From the NCBI RefSeq assembly GCF_000271305.1, contig NZ_AKGD01000004.1, forward strand, positions 496,001 through 560,000: DNA of 64,000 bases, read 5' to 3'. This stretch comes from Hydrocarboniphaga effusa AP103 (GTDB lineage Bacteria > Pseudomonadota > Gammaproteobacteria > Nevskiales > Nevskiaceae). A program made the translations under genes and the position numbers. The notes beneath the pieces were generated by a model, which searched no databases, had not been told where the DNA came from, and saw nothing but the letters and a program-made list of their open reading frames with translations. Of this stretch, positions 55,446 through 64,000 are shown piece by piece (the first letter of the stretch is position 1; each line of letters opens with the position of its first letter).

Positions 55446-55961
55446 TTACTGTTGCACGAACTCGACGCGGCGATTCAGCGACCAGGCCGACTCGTCGTGG
55501 CCCGGAGCGGCCGGGCGCTCTTCGCCGTAGCTGACGACGCTGATCTGGCTGGCCGAAGCGCCACCCGAGGTCAAAGCGGCCTGCACGGAGTTGGCGCGAT
55601 TCTCGCCGAGCGCAATGTTGTATTCGCGGGTGCCGCGCTCGTCAGTGTTGCCTTCGAGACGAACACGAACGCTCGGGTTAGCCGCCAGATAGCGAGCCCA
55701 CAGCGAAGCTGTGGCCTGCCCCTCGGAGGTGAGATCGGCGCTGTCGTAATCGAAGTAGATCACTTTCTTAGAAGCAACCTGCGAAGCCAGGTCACCCAGG
55801 CCCGAACCCGAAACGTTGCTGTCGGTGGCACCGTAGCCGGTCATCCCGCTATCGGTGTTCGAGACCGGCGGCGGAGCCGTGTTCTTCTTGCCTTTGCTGG
55901 CGCAACCCGTCACTGCGACGCTACCCACAACCACTGCCGCAACCAGAATCTGCTTCAACAT
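55446..55961 (-). CDS. pal: Peptidoglycan-associated lipoprotein Pal
   Basis: Outer-membrane lipoprotein anchoring the envelope through peptidoglycan and TolB. The 171-residue protein has lipobox VTGC (C20), a Gly/Ser/Asn-rich linker to about residue 60, and an OmpA-like domain with YFDYDSADLTSEG, LEGNTDERGTREYN and the NRR helix near the C-terminus. ATG 55961 is fixed by AGGAGC 7 bases upstream and the signal sequence. It lies 56 bp downstream of tolB. Confidence 0.96.
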   Translation of the reverse strand: MLKQILVAAVVVGSVAVTGCASKGKKNTAPPPVSNTDSGMTGYGATDSNVSGSGLGDLASQVASKKVIYFDYDSADLTSEGQATASLWARYLAANPSVRVRLEGNTDERGTREYNIALGENRANSVQAALTSGGASASQISVVSYGEERPAAPGHDESAWSLNRRVEFVQQ

Positions 55962-56017
55962 TTCAAAGCTCCTGAAAGAAAGTCCCGTCATTGTCGGGTA
56001 AATAACTAAATTTTTGA

Positions 56018-57307
56018 TTAACGCGATAAAGGCGACCATGCGGGCTCTCGAACATCACCGGGCTGCCGCAGGCGCTGCTTGACCCGACCATCTGTTGTGA
56101 CAGTCGCCAGCTCGGCGGCCCCGGATTTCTGGGTCGCGTAGATGATGACTGCACCGTTGGGAGCGAAACTCGGGCTTTCATCCATGTTGCCGTCGCTGAG
56201 GATGCGAAGGTTGCCGGAAGCCAAGTCAAGTAGCGCGATACGATAACTGGAATTTTCGACATTGACCAGAGCTAGACTCTTGCCATCGGGGGCAAAACTG
56301 GCGCGCAGATTCTGCTTGCCCTGAAAGGTGATTCGCTGTGCATCGCCCCCTCCGACCGAGGTGCGATACAGCTGCGGCTGACCGCCACGATCGGACGTAA
56401 AAACGATGCTCTGACCGTCCGGGGCGAACGCCGGCTCGGTATCGATTCCGTAGTGGTCGGTGATCCGGCGCTTGCGTCCTGAGGCGACGTCGATGATGTA
56501 AATGTCCGGGTTGGTTTCGTACGACAGCGTGATGGCCAGCTGCGTGCCGTCCGGCGACCAGGCCGGCGATCCGTTGATGCCCTTTTCGGAGATCACGCGC
56601 TTGACCACGCCGGTGGCGATGTCGTGCACGTAGATGCCGGAGCGACCGCGCTCATAGGCCACATACGCGAGCTTCTTGCGATCCGGCGACCAGGCCGGCG
56701 ACATCAGCGTCTCGCGCGAGCTTGCGATGGTGCGCGGGTTGAAGCCGTCCGCGTCGGCGATCAGCAGCTGGTAGGTCCGCGAGGGGCCGAAACCGCTCGA
56801 AGCCACGTACGCGATCTTGGTGTTGAAGATGCCCGGAATGCCGGTGAGCCGCTCGAAGATCAGGTCGGCGATCTGGTGCGCCACGTAGCGCAGCTGGTCG
56901 GGAGCGACCGGCGGCATGTCGTAGGCGATCAGCTGCTCACCGCGATAGACGTCGAGCAAAAAGAAACGCGTCGACATGCGATCGCTGCCGGGCTCGCGGT
57001 TCATGCGGCCGATGACGAGGCTCTCCATGTTGACCGCGCGCCAGTTGCGGAAATCGACCTGGCCGGGCTCGTTCGGACGCTCGAGCATGTCGCCGCGCGG
57101 CAGCGACTGGAACAGGCCGCTGCGGTTCAAGTCGGCCTCGATGATGCCGGCGACGTCGGTCTGCGCCGGATCATTGCCGGCGAACGGCACGATCGCGATC
57201 GGCTTGGCGCGAGTGTTGCCGCCGGTGACCGTGAATTCCAGATCGGCACGCGCGAGCCCCGGCACGATCAGCAATAGGACCAGTATCAGGCGTTTCATAG
57301 CATCCAT
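56018..57307 (-). CDS. tolB: Tol-Pal system protein TolB
   Basis: A 429-residue periplasmic protein. Signal peptide to about residue 22 (LARA), N-terminal domain, then a six-bladed propeller with repeated blade motifs (SPAWSPDRKKLAYVA, SPAWSPDGTQLAITL, EPAFAPDGQSIVFTSDRGG). It partners with Pal and TolA. Starts 57307 and 57298 are both possible; GAGG six bases upstream favours 57307. It follows tolA by 41 bp. Confidence 0.96.
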   Translation of the reverse strand: MDAMKRLILVLLLIVPGLARADLEFTVTGGNTRAKPIAIVPFAGNDPAQTDVAGIIEADLNRSGLFQSLPRGDMLERPNEPGQVDFRNWRAVNMESLVIGRMNREPGSDRMSTRFFLLDVYRGEQLIAYDMPPVAPDQLRYVAHQIADLIFERLTGIPGIFNTKIAYVASSGFGPSRTYQLLIADADGFNPRTIASSRETLMSPAWSPDRKKLAYVAYERGRSGIYVHDIATGVVKRVISEKGINGSPAWSPDGTQLAITLSYETNPDIYIIDVASGRKRRITDHYGIDTEPAFAPDGQSIVFTSDRGGQPQLYRTSVGGGDAQRITFQGKQNLRASFAPDGKSLALVNVENSSYRIALLDLASGNLRILSDGNMDESPSFAPNGAVIIYATQKSGAAELATVTTDGRVKQRLRQPGDVREPAWSPLSR

Positions 57308-57348
57308 GACTTACCTCGCATGACGAAATCCTCGTGTAACCAATTTCA

Positions 57349-58410
57349 CTACTGCAGCATTTCGGGGGTGAAGATCGGTTTCAGGGTCCGATCGAAGGCC
57401 TTCGGGTCCGCGGGCAATGGCAGAGGGCTCGCCTTGAGCACGGCGGTACGGACGGAATCGTCGAACGCCGGCGAACCCGAGCTCTGGATCACGCGCACGT
57501 CGATCACCTGGCCGCTCGGCAGCAGGGTGATCGTGACCTGGCAGCGCAGGTTGTTCGGCAGGCCCGGAATGCGGTCCCAGTAGCGGCTGATGTGCTCGAT
57601 GAGCTGCTGCTGCCAAGTGGCCTGCACGCCCTGGATGTACTCGCCTTCGGCGCGCGCGGCCTCCTCGGCCATCATCTTGCGCGCCATGTCCTCCTGCTGC
57701 TTGCGCGCGTTCTCTTCGCGACGGCGCTGCTCCTCGGCCGCCTTGCGAGCCGCCTCTTCGGCCTTCTTCTTTTCGGCTTCGGCCCGAGCGCGCGCCTCGT
57801 CTTCCTGGCGCTTCTTCTCGGCGGCTTCCGCTTCGGCTTTCTGGCGAGCGTCTTCGGCGGCCTTCTGCTTGGCGGCTTCTTCGGCCTTCTTTTTCTCGGC
57901 CGCCTCGGCGTCGGCCTTTTTCTTGGCCTCTTCCTCCTGAGCCTTGCGCAACGCGAGTTCGGCCTGCTTCTTTTTTTCGGCCTCGGCTTCGGCTTGTTTC
58001 TTCTTCTCGGCCTCGGCCTGGGTTTTCTTCTGCTCTTCGGCCTTGCGGGCTTCGAGCTGACGTTGCTGATCGGCCTTTTCCTGCTGCTGCGCCTTGAGCT
58101 TTTCTTCCTGCGCGCGCGCCTGCTTCTTGATCTCTTCCTGCCGCTGCTGCTCGCGCTTCTTGAGCTCTTCCTGGCGCTTGCCTTCCTCGGCCTTGCGCTG
58201 CTCGGCCATGTCGTCGGTCTTCTGCTCGGGCGTGACGCGCGGCGTATCGGTCGGCGTGTCCTGCTTGGCCGAAGGCTTGGGCACGACCATCGCCACCATG
58301 ACCGGCGGCGGCTCGATCTTGGTCTGGCACTGCACGCCGAAGATCATTAGCAGGATCAAAGCGGCATGCGCGGCTGCCGCCAGCAGGAAATGGCGCTTCG
58401 AAACGGGCAT
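57349..58410 (-). CDS. tolA: Tol-Pal system protein TolA
   Basis: A 353-residue inner-membrane protein with a single N-terminal helix (about 8-27). It is followed by a long Lys/Glu/Ala/Gln helical rod (about 70-245, low complexity with many AEKKK and EAAEKKK steps) and a globular C-terminal domain (about 255-353, YWDRIPGLPNNLRCQVTITL). It spans the periplasm to contact TolB and Pal. The internal repetition is ordinary for TolA and should not be read as a DNA repeat element. Confidence 0.95.
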   Translation of the reverse strand: MPVSKRHFLLAAAAHAALILLMIFGVQCQTKIEPPPVMVAMVVPKPSAKQDTPTDTPRVTPEQKTDDMAEQRKAEEGKRQEELKKREQQRQEEIKKQARAQEEKLKAQQQEKADQQRQLEARKAEEQKKTQAEAEKKKQAEAEAEKKKQAELALRKAQEEEAKKKADAEAAEKKKAEEAAKQKAAEDARQKAEAEAAEKKRQEDEARARAEAEKKKAEEAARKAAEEQRRREENARKQQEDMARKMMAEEAARAEGEYIQGVQATWQQQLIEHISRYWDRIPGLPNNLRCQVTITLLPSGQVIDVRVIQSSGSPAFDDSVRTAVLKASPLPLPADPKAFDRTLKPIFTPEMLQ

Positions 58411-58416
58411 GCAGCC

Positions 58417-58869
<453 letters not shown>

Positions 58870-58871
58870 GC

Positions 58872-59552
58872 TCAGCTCTTCGCGCTGCGCAGCGCGCGTT
58901 CGATGATGCCGATCATTTCGTCGGAGAACGTCAGGTAACGGTTCTCCAGGCTCTCCACGCTACGCGTGAAGAAGTTGTAGGCGACGACTGCCGGAATTGC
59001 CGCGAACAGGCCGATGGCGGTGGCGATGAGCGCTTCGGCGATGCCCGGCGCGACCATCGCGAGCGAGGCCTGCTTGACGTTACCGATGGCGATGAAGGCG
59101 CTCATGATGCCCCAGACGGTGCCGAGCAGGCCCACATAGGGGCTCACCGAACCGATCGTCGCGAGCAGCGAAAGACCGCCTTCGAGACGCTCGACCTCAC
59201 GCACCTGGGCGACGCGCATCTGGCGCTGCACCGCAGCCATGATGTCGTCCGGATCGATGCGGCCGCCTTGCTGCTGGCGCGTGTATTCCTCGAAGCCCGC
59301 CGAGAAGATCGGCACCAGGCCTTCGTCTTCCTTGTTGCGGCGGGTCGATTCGTAGAGATCGGTCAGCGCGCCGCCGGACCAGAAGCGGTTTTCGAAATCA
59401 TCAGCAGCCTTGCGAGTCCGGGCCAGCAGATTGCGCTTTGCGAAGATCACCGCCCAGCTTCCCACCGATGCCGCCAACAACAACAGCATGATGAACTGGA
59501 CCGGCAAGCTCGCCTGTGCAACGAGATGTGCCAGCGACAGATTGGCATTCAT
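58872..59552 (-). CDS. tolQ: Tol-Pal system protein TolQ
   Basis: A 226-residue ExbB/MotA-like channel subunit. Three membrane helices at about 17-37, 130-155 and 165-195; LATIGSVSPYVGLLGTVWGIM and EALIATAIGLFAAIPAVVAYN are the conserved pore helices. ATG 59552 (MNANLSLAHLV) is the sensible start; upstream in-frame sequence is non-family. A sigma70-like promoter lies about 90 bp upstream. Confidence 0.96.
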   Translation of the reverse strand: MNANLSLAHLVAQASLPVQFIMLLLLAASVGSWAVIFAKRNLLARTRKAADDFENRFWSGGALTDLYESTRRNKEDEGLVPIFSAGFEEYTRQQQGGRIDPDDIMAAVQRQMRVAQVREVERLEGGLSLLATIGSVSPYVGLLGTVWGIMSAFIAIGNVKQASLAMVAPGIAEALIATAIGLFAAIPAVVAYNFFTRSVESLENRYLTFSDEMIGIIERALRSAKS

Positions 59553-59642
59553 TCCCCGATGACCCTCCGAAACGTCTGGATAAACAACGATAGACGACGC
59601 CCGGGCGACGACAATGCCCGGAGCGTGACGCATGAGTCTGTG

Positions 59643-59669
59643 ATTATATGCGCAACAATGTGGCGTCAG
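59643..59669 (-). promoter_or_regulatory. Candidate sigma70 promoter for tolQRAB-pal
   Basis: On the minus strand a perfect TATAAT (59648-59643) is preceded at 15 bases by CTGACG (59669-59664). It lies in the 149-bp gap between ybgC and tolQ, giving a leader of about 80 bases. The short spacer makes the -35 assignment tentative. Confidence 0.5.
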
Positions 59670-59701
59670 CGCATGAATTTGGAGTGAACCCGCTGCCTTT
59701 T

Positions 59702-60103
59702 TCAGGCTCTGAAACCGAGATCCGGCATGCGCCTCGGCGCAAACGTACGCGCATCCACGCAAGCCACCTGTACACGCGCCTGGCACAGGATGACAGCATC
59801 CTCGCCGCGGCGACTCAAGGCTTGTGCAAACGTCAGCGAGGCTTTCTTGAGTTCGGCGATGCGGGTGACGACCTCGAGTTCGTCGTCGAGCCGCGCGGGC
59901 CGCTTGTACTGGATCTCCAGATTGGCCACCGTGAACGCCACCCCGACTTCGCACATAAGCTTGTGCTGGTCGAAGCCCAGGGCGCGCAGCCATTCGCTGC
60001 GTCCGCGTTCGAACCAGCGCAGGTAGTTGGCGTGATAGACCACGCCGGAAGCGTCGGTGTCTTCCCAGTAGACGCGCACGGGCCAGTGGTGGCTGTCGCT
60101 CAT
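59702..60103 (-). CDS. ybgC: Tol-Pal associated acyl-CoA thioesterase YbgC
   Basis: A 133-residue hot-dog-fold protein with VYWEDTDASGVVYHANYLRWFERGR (read in parts), where the Asp in EDTDA...G is the catalytic residue of the 4-hydroxybenzoyl-CoA thioesterase-like family. It is cytosolic and hydrolyses short acyl-CoA or acyl-ACP thioesters. First gene in the ybgC-tolQRAB order of most proteobacteria, and 9 bp after ruvB on the same strand. Confidence 0.95.
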   Translation of the reverse strand: MSDSHHWPVRVYWEDTDASGVVYHANYLRWFERGRSEWLRALGFDQHKLMCEVGVAFTVANLEIQYKRPARLDDELEVVTRIAELKKASLTFAQALSRRGEDAVILCQARVQVACVDARTFAPRRMPDLGFRA

Positions 60104-60112
60104 TGCCCGAAC

Positions 60113-61174
60113 TCAGTCGGAGCCGAACAGGTCAGGCGTCACGCGGGTTTCGAGCCCGGTCGGCGGCTTGAGCCCGTAGTGCTGATAGGCCAGGCGCCCG
60201 GCCACGCGACCGCGCGGCGTGCGCATCAGGTAGCCCTGCTGGATCAGATACGGCTCGATCACGTCTTCGATGGTGTCGCGCGATTCGCCGATCGCGGCCG
60301 CGAGATTGTCGACGCCGGCCGGGCCGCCATCGAAGCGCTCGATCAGGGTCAGCAGCAGCTTGCGGTCCATCAGGTCGAAGCCGTTGGAATCGACGTCGAG
60401 CAGCTTCATCGCCTCACCGGCGATCTGCTGGGTGATCACGCCCTGCCCGCGCACCTCCGCGTAATCGCGCACTCGGCGCAGCAGGCGGTTGGCGATGCGC
60501 GGGGTACCGCGCGAGCGGCGCGCGATCTCGTGCGCACCACCGGCTTCCATCGGCGCCCTGAGAATGCCGGCCGAGCGCTCGACGATGCTCGCGAGATCCT
60601 CGACCGAATAGAACTCGAGCCGCTGCACGATGCCGAAGCGATCGCGCAGCGGGCTCGTCAGCGCACCGGCGCGCGTGGTGGCGCCGACCAGCGTGAACGG
60701 CGGCAGATCGAGCCGGATCGAACGCGCTGCCGGGCCTTCGCCGATCATGATGTCGAGCTGGTAATCCTCCATCGCCGGATACAGCACTTCCTCGACGACC
60801 GGCGACAGCCGGTGGATTTCGTCGATGAACAACAGGTCGCGCGGCTCGAGGTTGGTCAGCAGCGCGGCCAGATCGCCGGCCCGTTCGAGCACCGGGCCCG
60901 AGGTCTGGCGCAGGTTCACGCCCATTTCCTCGGCGAGAATATGCGCGAGCGTGGTCTTGCCGAGGCCCGGCGGGCCGAAGATCAGCACGTGGTCGAGCGC
61001 CTCGCCGCGACGGCGTGCGGCCTCGATCGAAATACCCATCTGCTCGCGAACCACCGGCTGGCCGACGTAATCGGCGAGTCGGTGCGGGCGGATCGCGCGC
61101 TCGATGCGTTCCTCGTCCGAGCCGCCGACGCTCGCGGAAACGGCGCGGTCGGAGGTCGGCTTAGCGGACGGCAC
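60113..61174 (-). CDS. ruvB: Holliday junction branch migration ATPase RuvB
   Basis: AAA+ motor of RuvAB. The 353-residue protein shows IRPHRLADYVGQ, Walker A GPPGLGKTT, Walker B FIDEIHRL, sensor I GATTRAG and the arginine-finger region RDRFG, then a winged helix (about 265-340, TPRGR). The start is GTG at 61174, overlapping the ruvA end by 14 bases. RuvABC are encoded together, upstream of ybgC-tol. Confidence 0.97.
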   Translation of the reverse strand: MPSAKPTSDRAVSASVGGSDEERIERAIRPHRLADYVGQPVVREQMGISIEAARRRGEALDHVLIFGPPGLGKTTLAHILAEEMGVNLRQTSGPVLERAGDLAALLTNLEPRDLLFIDEIHRLSPVVEEVLYPAMEDYQLDIMIGEGPAARSIRLDLPPFTLVGATTRAGALTSPLRDRFGIVQRLEFYSVEDLASIVERSAGILRAPMEAGGAHEIARRSRGTPRIANRLLRRVRDYAEVRGQGVITQQIAGEAMKLLDVDSNGFDLMDRKLLLTLIERFDGGPAGVDNLAAAIGESRDTIEDVIEPYLIQQGYLMRTPRGRVAGRLAYQHYGLKPPTGLETRVTPDLFGSD

Positions 61175-61757
61175 GGCGCAGCGCTTCCTGGATGATCTGT
61201 TCGGTGCTCATGCCGTCCTGGTGGACGGCATCGGTGAACCGCTGGATCTCGGCCGGCTTGTAGCCGAGCGCGACGAGCGCCGCCTTGGCTTCCTGCAACG
61301 GGCTGCTCGCCACGGCCGCCGAGGCGCCGGGCAGGCCGATACTGCCCGCGTCGCCGCCACCGGCCTTGTCGCGCATCTCGACGACGAGACGCTCGGCGGT
61401 CTTCTTGCCGACGCCCGGAACCTTGGTGAGCCGGGCCACTTCGCCGGCGCGCACGGTGCTCCAGAAATCTTCGACGCTGATGCCCGAGAGCAGCGACAGC
61501 GCGAGCTTGGGACCGACGCCTGAAATCTTGATGAGCTCGCGAAACAGCGCCTTCTCGACGCTGCTGCCGAAGCCGAACAGCAGGTGCGCGTCTTCACGCA
61601 CGGTCAGGTGCGTCTGCAAGGTCACCGTTTCGCCGAGCGCCGGCAGCTTGTAGAAGGTCGACATCGGCGCCTCGATCTCGTAGCCGACGCCACCGACGTC
61701 GAGCACGAGCAAAGGCGGCTGTTTGACGACGAGTTTTCCGGTCAGGCGTCCGATCAT
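61161..61757 (-). CDS. ruvA: Holliday junction DNA helicase subunit RuvA
   Basis: A 198-residue protein binding four-way junctions as a tetramer. The N-terminal OB fold starts MIGRLTGKLVVKQPPLLVLD; two helix-hairpin-helix motifs appear as ISGVGPKLAL and VPGVGKKTAERL; domain III (about 150-198) contacts RuvB. Starts at ATG 61757, about 80 bp after ruvC. Confidence 0.96.
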   Translation of the reverse strand: MIGRLTGKLVVKQPPLLVLDVGGVGYEIEAPMSTFYKLPALGETVTLQTHLTVREDAHLLFGFGSSVEKALFRELIKISGVGPKLALSLLSGISVEDFWSTVRAGEVARLTKVPGVGKKTAERLVVEMRDKAGGGDAGSIGLPGASAAVASSPLQEAKAALVALGYKPAEIQRFTDAVHQDGMSTEQIIQEALRRAVR

Positions 61758-61837
61758 GGCGGCAGTATTCGGGTTTGGCAGCGTGGGAACAAGCCGGATG
61801 GCGACGGCCCAGCCGCGAGGCGTCGAGCCCCCCGCGC

Positions 61838-62359
61838 TCAGCCCCAGGCCTTGCTGAGCGCGATGCCGGTCTTGACGCGCGTTCCGCGCACATGGGCGTG
61901 CGTGAGCGCGACCGCGAGCGCGTCGGAAGCATCGGGCGACAGCTTGTCCTGCAGGTTCAGCAGCACCTTGACCATGTGCTGGACCTGTTGCTTCTCGGCG
62001 CGGCCGTTGCCCGCGATCGCGACCTTGACCTGCGCAGCGGCATATTCGGCCATCGGCACGCCGGAGCCGGCGATCGCGCAGATCGCCGCGCCTCGCGCCT
62101 GGCCGAGCACGAGCGCGCTCGCCGCATTGGCGCGGTTGACGAAGGTTTCTTCGATCGCGACTTCCTCGGGCGCGTATTCCTCGATGATCTCGGAGAGCCC
62201 GCGCAGGATCTTGAGCAGGCGCGGGGCGAGTTCGCCATCGCCGAGCGACAGGCAGCCGTTGGCGACATGCACATTGCGATGGCCGCTCGACTCGATGATG
62301 CCGTAGCCGGTCTTGCGCGACCCCGGATCGATGCCGAGGATGCGGACTGTCGTGGCCAC
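61838..62359 (-). CDS. ruvC: Crossover junction endodeoxyribonuclease RuvC
   Basis: A 173-residue Holliday junction resolvase. The RNase H-like catalytic acidic residues are in place: D11 (ILGIDPGSRKTG), a Glu in VAIEETFVN, and the two Asp of SPDASDALAVALTHAH. The start is GTG at 62359, giving the same length as E. coli RuvC; a longer in-frame reading to 62470 overlaps yebC and is rejected. Confidence 0.96.
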   Translation of the reverse strand: MATTVRILGIDPGSRKTGYGIIESSGHRNVHVANGCLSLGDGELAPRLLKILRGLSEIIEEYAPEEVAIEETFVNRANAASALVLGQARGAAICAIAGSGVPMAEYAAAQVKVAIAGNGRAEKQQVQHMVKVLLNLQDKLSPDASDALAVALTHAHVRGTRVKTGIALSKAWG

Positions 62360-62375
62360 GGAACGCCTCGCCCGA

Positions 62376-63095
62376 TCAGGCCGGCAGTTCGGCGTTGTGA
62401 TAGACCTCTTGGGTATCGTCGAGCTCTTCGAGGCGATCGATGAGCTTCTGCAGCGTTTCCGCCGCCTCACCCTCGACCGCCACGCGATTCGACGGACGCT
62501 GCGTCACGCGCGCCTGCGCCGGCTCGAGCTTGGCATCGACGAGCGCCTTCCTGACCGTTTCGAACACATCGGGCTGGGTCACCACCTCGCACCAGCCGCC
62601 GTCGGTTTGCACATCGTCCGCCCCGGCTTCGAGCGCGATTTCGAGAATCTTCTCCTCGAGCTCGGGATTGGCGCTGACGTCGAACCAGAGCTGGCCGGCT
62701 TCGGCGAACTGGAAGGCCACCGAGCCGCTCGTGCCCATGTTGCCGCCGTGCTTGGAGAACGCGTGGCGCACGTCGGCGACCGTGCGCGTCGGGTTGTCGG
62801 TCACGCAGTCAACGATCACCGCGATGCCGCCCGGGCCGTAGCCTTCGTAGCGAACTTCCTGCTGGGCGTCGGCGCCTTCGCCGCTCGCGCGTTTGATCGC
62901 GGTCTCGATCTTGTCCTTGGTCATGTTGACGTCGAGCGCTCTCGACACCGCCAGACGCAGGCGCGGATTGCCGGCCGGGTCAGGCCCCGAGGCGCGGACC
63001 GCCAGACTGATCTCGCGAATCAGCTTGGTGAAGACCTTGGCTTTGACGGCATCGGCCGCATTCTTGCGGCCTTCGATACTCGGACCACGACCCAT
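62376..63095 (-). CDS. yebC: YebC/PmpR family DNA-binding protein
   Basis: A 239-residue protein of the YebC/TACO1 family: MGRGPSIEGRKNAADAVKAK, RASGPDPAGNPRLRLAV, YEGYGPGGIAVIV and AFSKHGGNMG are the family landmarks. Originally described as a transcription regulator, the family now also includes factors that help ribosomes through stalls; the role here is undecided. It lies directly upstream of ruvC, as in most bacteria. Confidence 0.96.
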   Translation of the reverse strand: MGRGPSIEGRKNAADAVKAKVFTKLIREISLAVRASGPDPAGNPRLRLAVSRALDVNMTKDKIETAIKRASGEGADAQQEVRYEGYGPGGIAVIVDCVTDNPTRTVADVRHAFSKHGGNMGTSGSVAFQFAEAGQLWFDVSANPELEEKILEIALEAGADDVQTDGGWCEVVTQPDVFETVRKALVDAKLEPAQARVTQRPSNRVAVEGEAAETLQKLIDRLEELDDTQEVYHNAELPA

Positions 63096-63128
63096 GAGAG
63101 GACTCTCGGAAGATTTTGCGCTGGAAGT

Positions 63129-63710
63129 TTAGAACTTGAAGCGGAACCCGAGGTGGAAGCCATCGTCCGCATCGAAGGCATGACCGTTGTCCGGGTCGAT
63201 GCGCAACTGACGGTAGCCCACGTACACCGAGGCGTTGCGCAGCACCTGGTAGTCCGCCGATAGCGACCATTCGCTCTGGTCTTCGATGTCGCCGAAAGTC
63301 AGCACCTTGGGCGAATACCAGAAGTAACCCTGCAGACCCAGACGCTCGAATCCCGCGAGCCGGATGTCGAACTGGCCGCCGAGCGCCAGGCCGCCGCCGT
63401 CGCCGCCGTCCGCGTCCAGGTACTGGGCCCGAACACCGAGGCCGGCCGTTGCGCGCACTTCCTGGGCGCCGGTGTCACCGGTCGCGAGCAGGCCCGCGTG
63501 GATTTGCTTCAGATCGAGGTTCTCGTCGTCGCTGTAGAGAGCGCCCAGCTGGTACTGACCCTCGGCGTCGGTCGAAAACAGGCTCGACAGCGCGCCGCTG
63601 AACTCGCCACGCACCGCCTCGTCGTTGAGGTTCAAGTCGAGCGATGCGGCCTGGGCCGGCATGGCAGCACTGGCAAGCGCGAGGACCGGCAGCATTTTGA
63701 ACAGCTTCAT
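63129..63710 (-). CDS. YfaZ-like outer-membrane beta-barrel protein
   Basis: A 193-residue protein with a signal peptide (cleavage after AQA, residue 21). It then has alternating hydrophobic beta-strands with Gly and aromatic residues and a C-terminal GFRFKF ending in Phe, the BAM recognition signature. SLDLNLNDEAVRGEFSG and RNASVYVGYRQL resemble the YfaZ family, whose function is unknown. It is probably monocistronic between yebC and lpdA; no terminator was seen. Confidence 0.8.
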   Translation of the reverse strand: MKLFKMLPVLALASAAMPAQAASLDLNLNDEAVRGEFSGALSSLFSTDAEGQYQLGALYSDDENLDLKQIHAGLLATGDTGAQEVRATAGLGVRAQYLDADGGDGGGLALGGQFDIRLAGFERLGLQGYFWYSPKVLTFGDIEDQSEWSLSADYQVLRNASVYVGYRQLRIDPDNGHAFDADDGFHLGFRFKF

Positions 63711-63791
63711 TCTCTCTCCTGATTGCCGCTTCCGAGCCCTTTGCGCCGAGCAGCGGCGCGCAAAGGACTTCCGTTTGTTGGAAAGCCGCGC

Positions 63792-64000
63792 TTACTTGCG
63801 CGGCTTGTTGATACCGTGAATCGCGCGGCCGTCGACCGACAGGATCGCGTCGTGGAAGGTTTCCGCGAGCGTCGGGTGGCCGTGCATGGTCAGCGCGAGA
63901 TCTTCGACGGTCGCCGAATATTCGAGCGCCAGCACCGATTCGGCGATCAGCTCGGAGGCGAACGGGCCCACCATGTGCACGCCGAGGATGCGATCGGTCT
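63792..64000 (-). CDS. lpdA: Dihydrolipoyl dehydrogenase, C-terminal end (cut by window edge)
   Basis: The last 68 residues of an E3 flavoprotein run in from the right edge: TDRILGVHMVGPFASELIAE followed by a MHGHPTLAETFHDA stretch that holds the catalytic His-Glu pair of the interface domain. This fits LpdA of a pyruvate or 2-oxoglutarate dehydrogenase complex; the N-terminal FAD domain is outside the window. Confidence 0.9.
   Translation of the reverse strand, partial: TDRILGVHMVGPFASELIAESVLALEYSATVEDLALTMHGHPTLAETFHDAILSVDGRAIHGINKPRK

Noticed and set aside
57590..58350. Low-complexity repeats in tolA read as a repeat element or as leucine-rich frames on the other strand
   Set aside because: They are the Lys/Glu/Ala helical rod typical of TolA.

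Overview
The window is a dense stretch of core chromosome, about 60 protein genes and one tRNA. Four features point to a high-GC gammaproteobacterium of the Xanthomonadales (Lysobacterales) type. These are the tolQRAB-pal-cpoB-queE-queC-tRNA-Lys block, tandem acnB and acnA aconitases, a suf operon headed by an Rrf2-type SufR, and the metZ-purF-cvpA neighbourhood. The alaC-hom-thrC order is more familiar from betaproteobacteria, and the genus cannot be fixed from sequence alone. No phage, transposase, integrase, CRISPR array or antiviral locus was seen.

Layout. 1-1386 (-): TctDE/QseBC-like two-component system, kinase cut by the window edge. 1487-4379 (+): dusA, an exported and a cytosolic cyclophilin, lpxH. 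4386-5564 (-): DUF455 ferritin-like protein and a small SWIB-domain protein. 5798-13471 (-): metZ, purF, cvpA, thrC, hom, alaC. 13615-14787 (-): exported sorbosone-dehydrogenase-like beta-propeller. 15009-17191 (+): trxB, a GST, an NlpC/P60 lipoprotein. 17292-20696: exported DUF3047 protein divergent from a MoxY/NarX-type kinase and LuxR-type regulator. 20789-26982 (-): htpG, the rplS-trmD-rimM-rpsP operon, a TlpA-like thioredoxin, ffh. 27062-30169: MBL-fold hydrolase, CcsA-like membrane protein, CNNM transporter. 30383-35895 (+): acnB and acnA. 36097-37998 (+): DUF885 lipoprotein and an ECF-like sigma factor. 38128-43372 (+): sufR-sufB-sufC-sufD-sufS. 43451-46630 (+): a membrane GGDEF-EAL protein with both catalytic signatures damaged. 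46774-52474 (-): recJ, a SPOR protein, folC, accD, trpA. 52777-53140: a 65-residue ORF and tRNA-Lys. 53220-63095 (-): queC, queE, cpoB, pal, tolB, tolA, tolR, tolQ, ybgC, ruvB, ruvA, ruvC, yebC. 63129-64000 (-): a YfaZ-like outer-membrane protein and the end of lpdA.

Genes work together as amino-acid synthesis (metZ, hom, thrC, alaC, trpA), purine, folate and fatty-acid entry steps (purF, folC, accD), ribosome and secretion functions (rpsP operon, ffh), Fe-S assembly with two Fe-S aconitases, envelope constriction (Tol-Pal, SPOR) and recombination (ruvABC, recJ). Many neighbours overlap by 4 bases (ATGA or GTGA), implying coupled translation.

The least ordinary signals are: a nested palindromic repeat present twice, each copy abutting stop codons, with its core flipped relative to its outer segments between copies; a folC whose conserved N-terminus extends upstream of any usable start codon, consistent with a one-base lesion; the degenerate GGDEF-EAL receptor candidate; an intrinsic terminator inside hom-thrC; a G9 tract in the SWIB leader; and an unrecognised small protein with a perfect Shine-Dalgarno beside tRNA-Lys.
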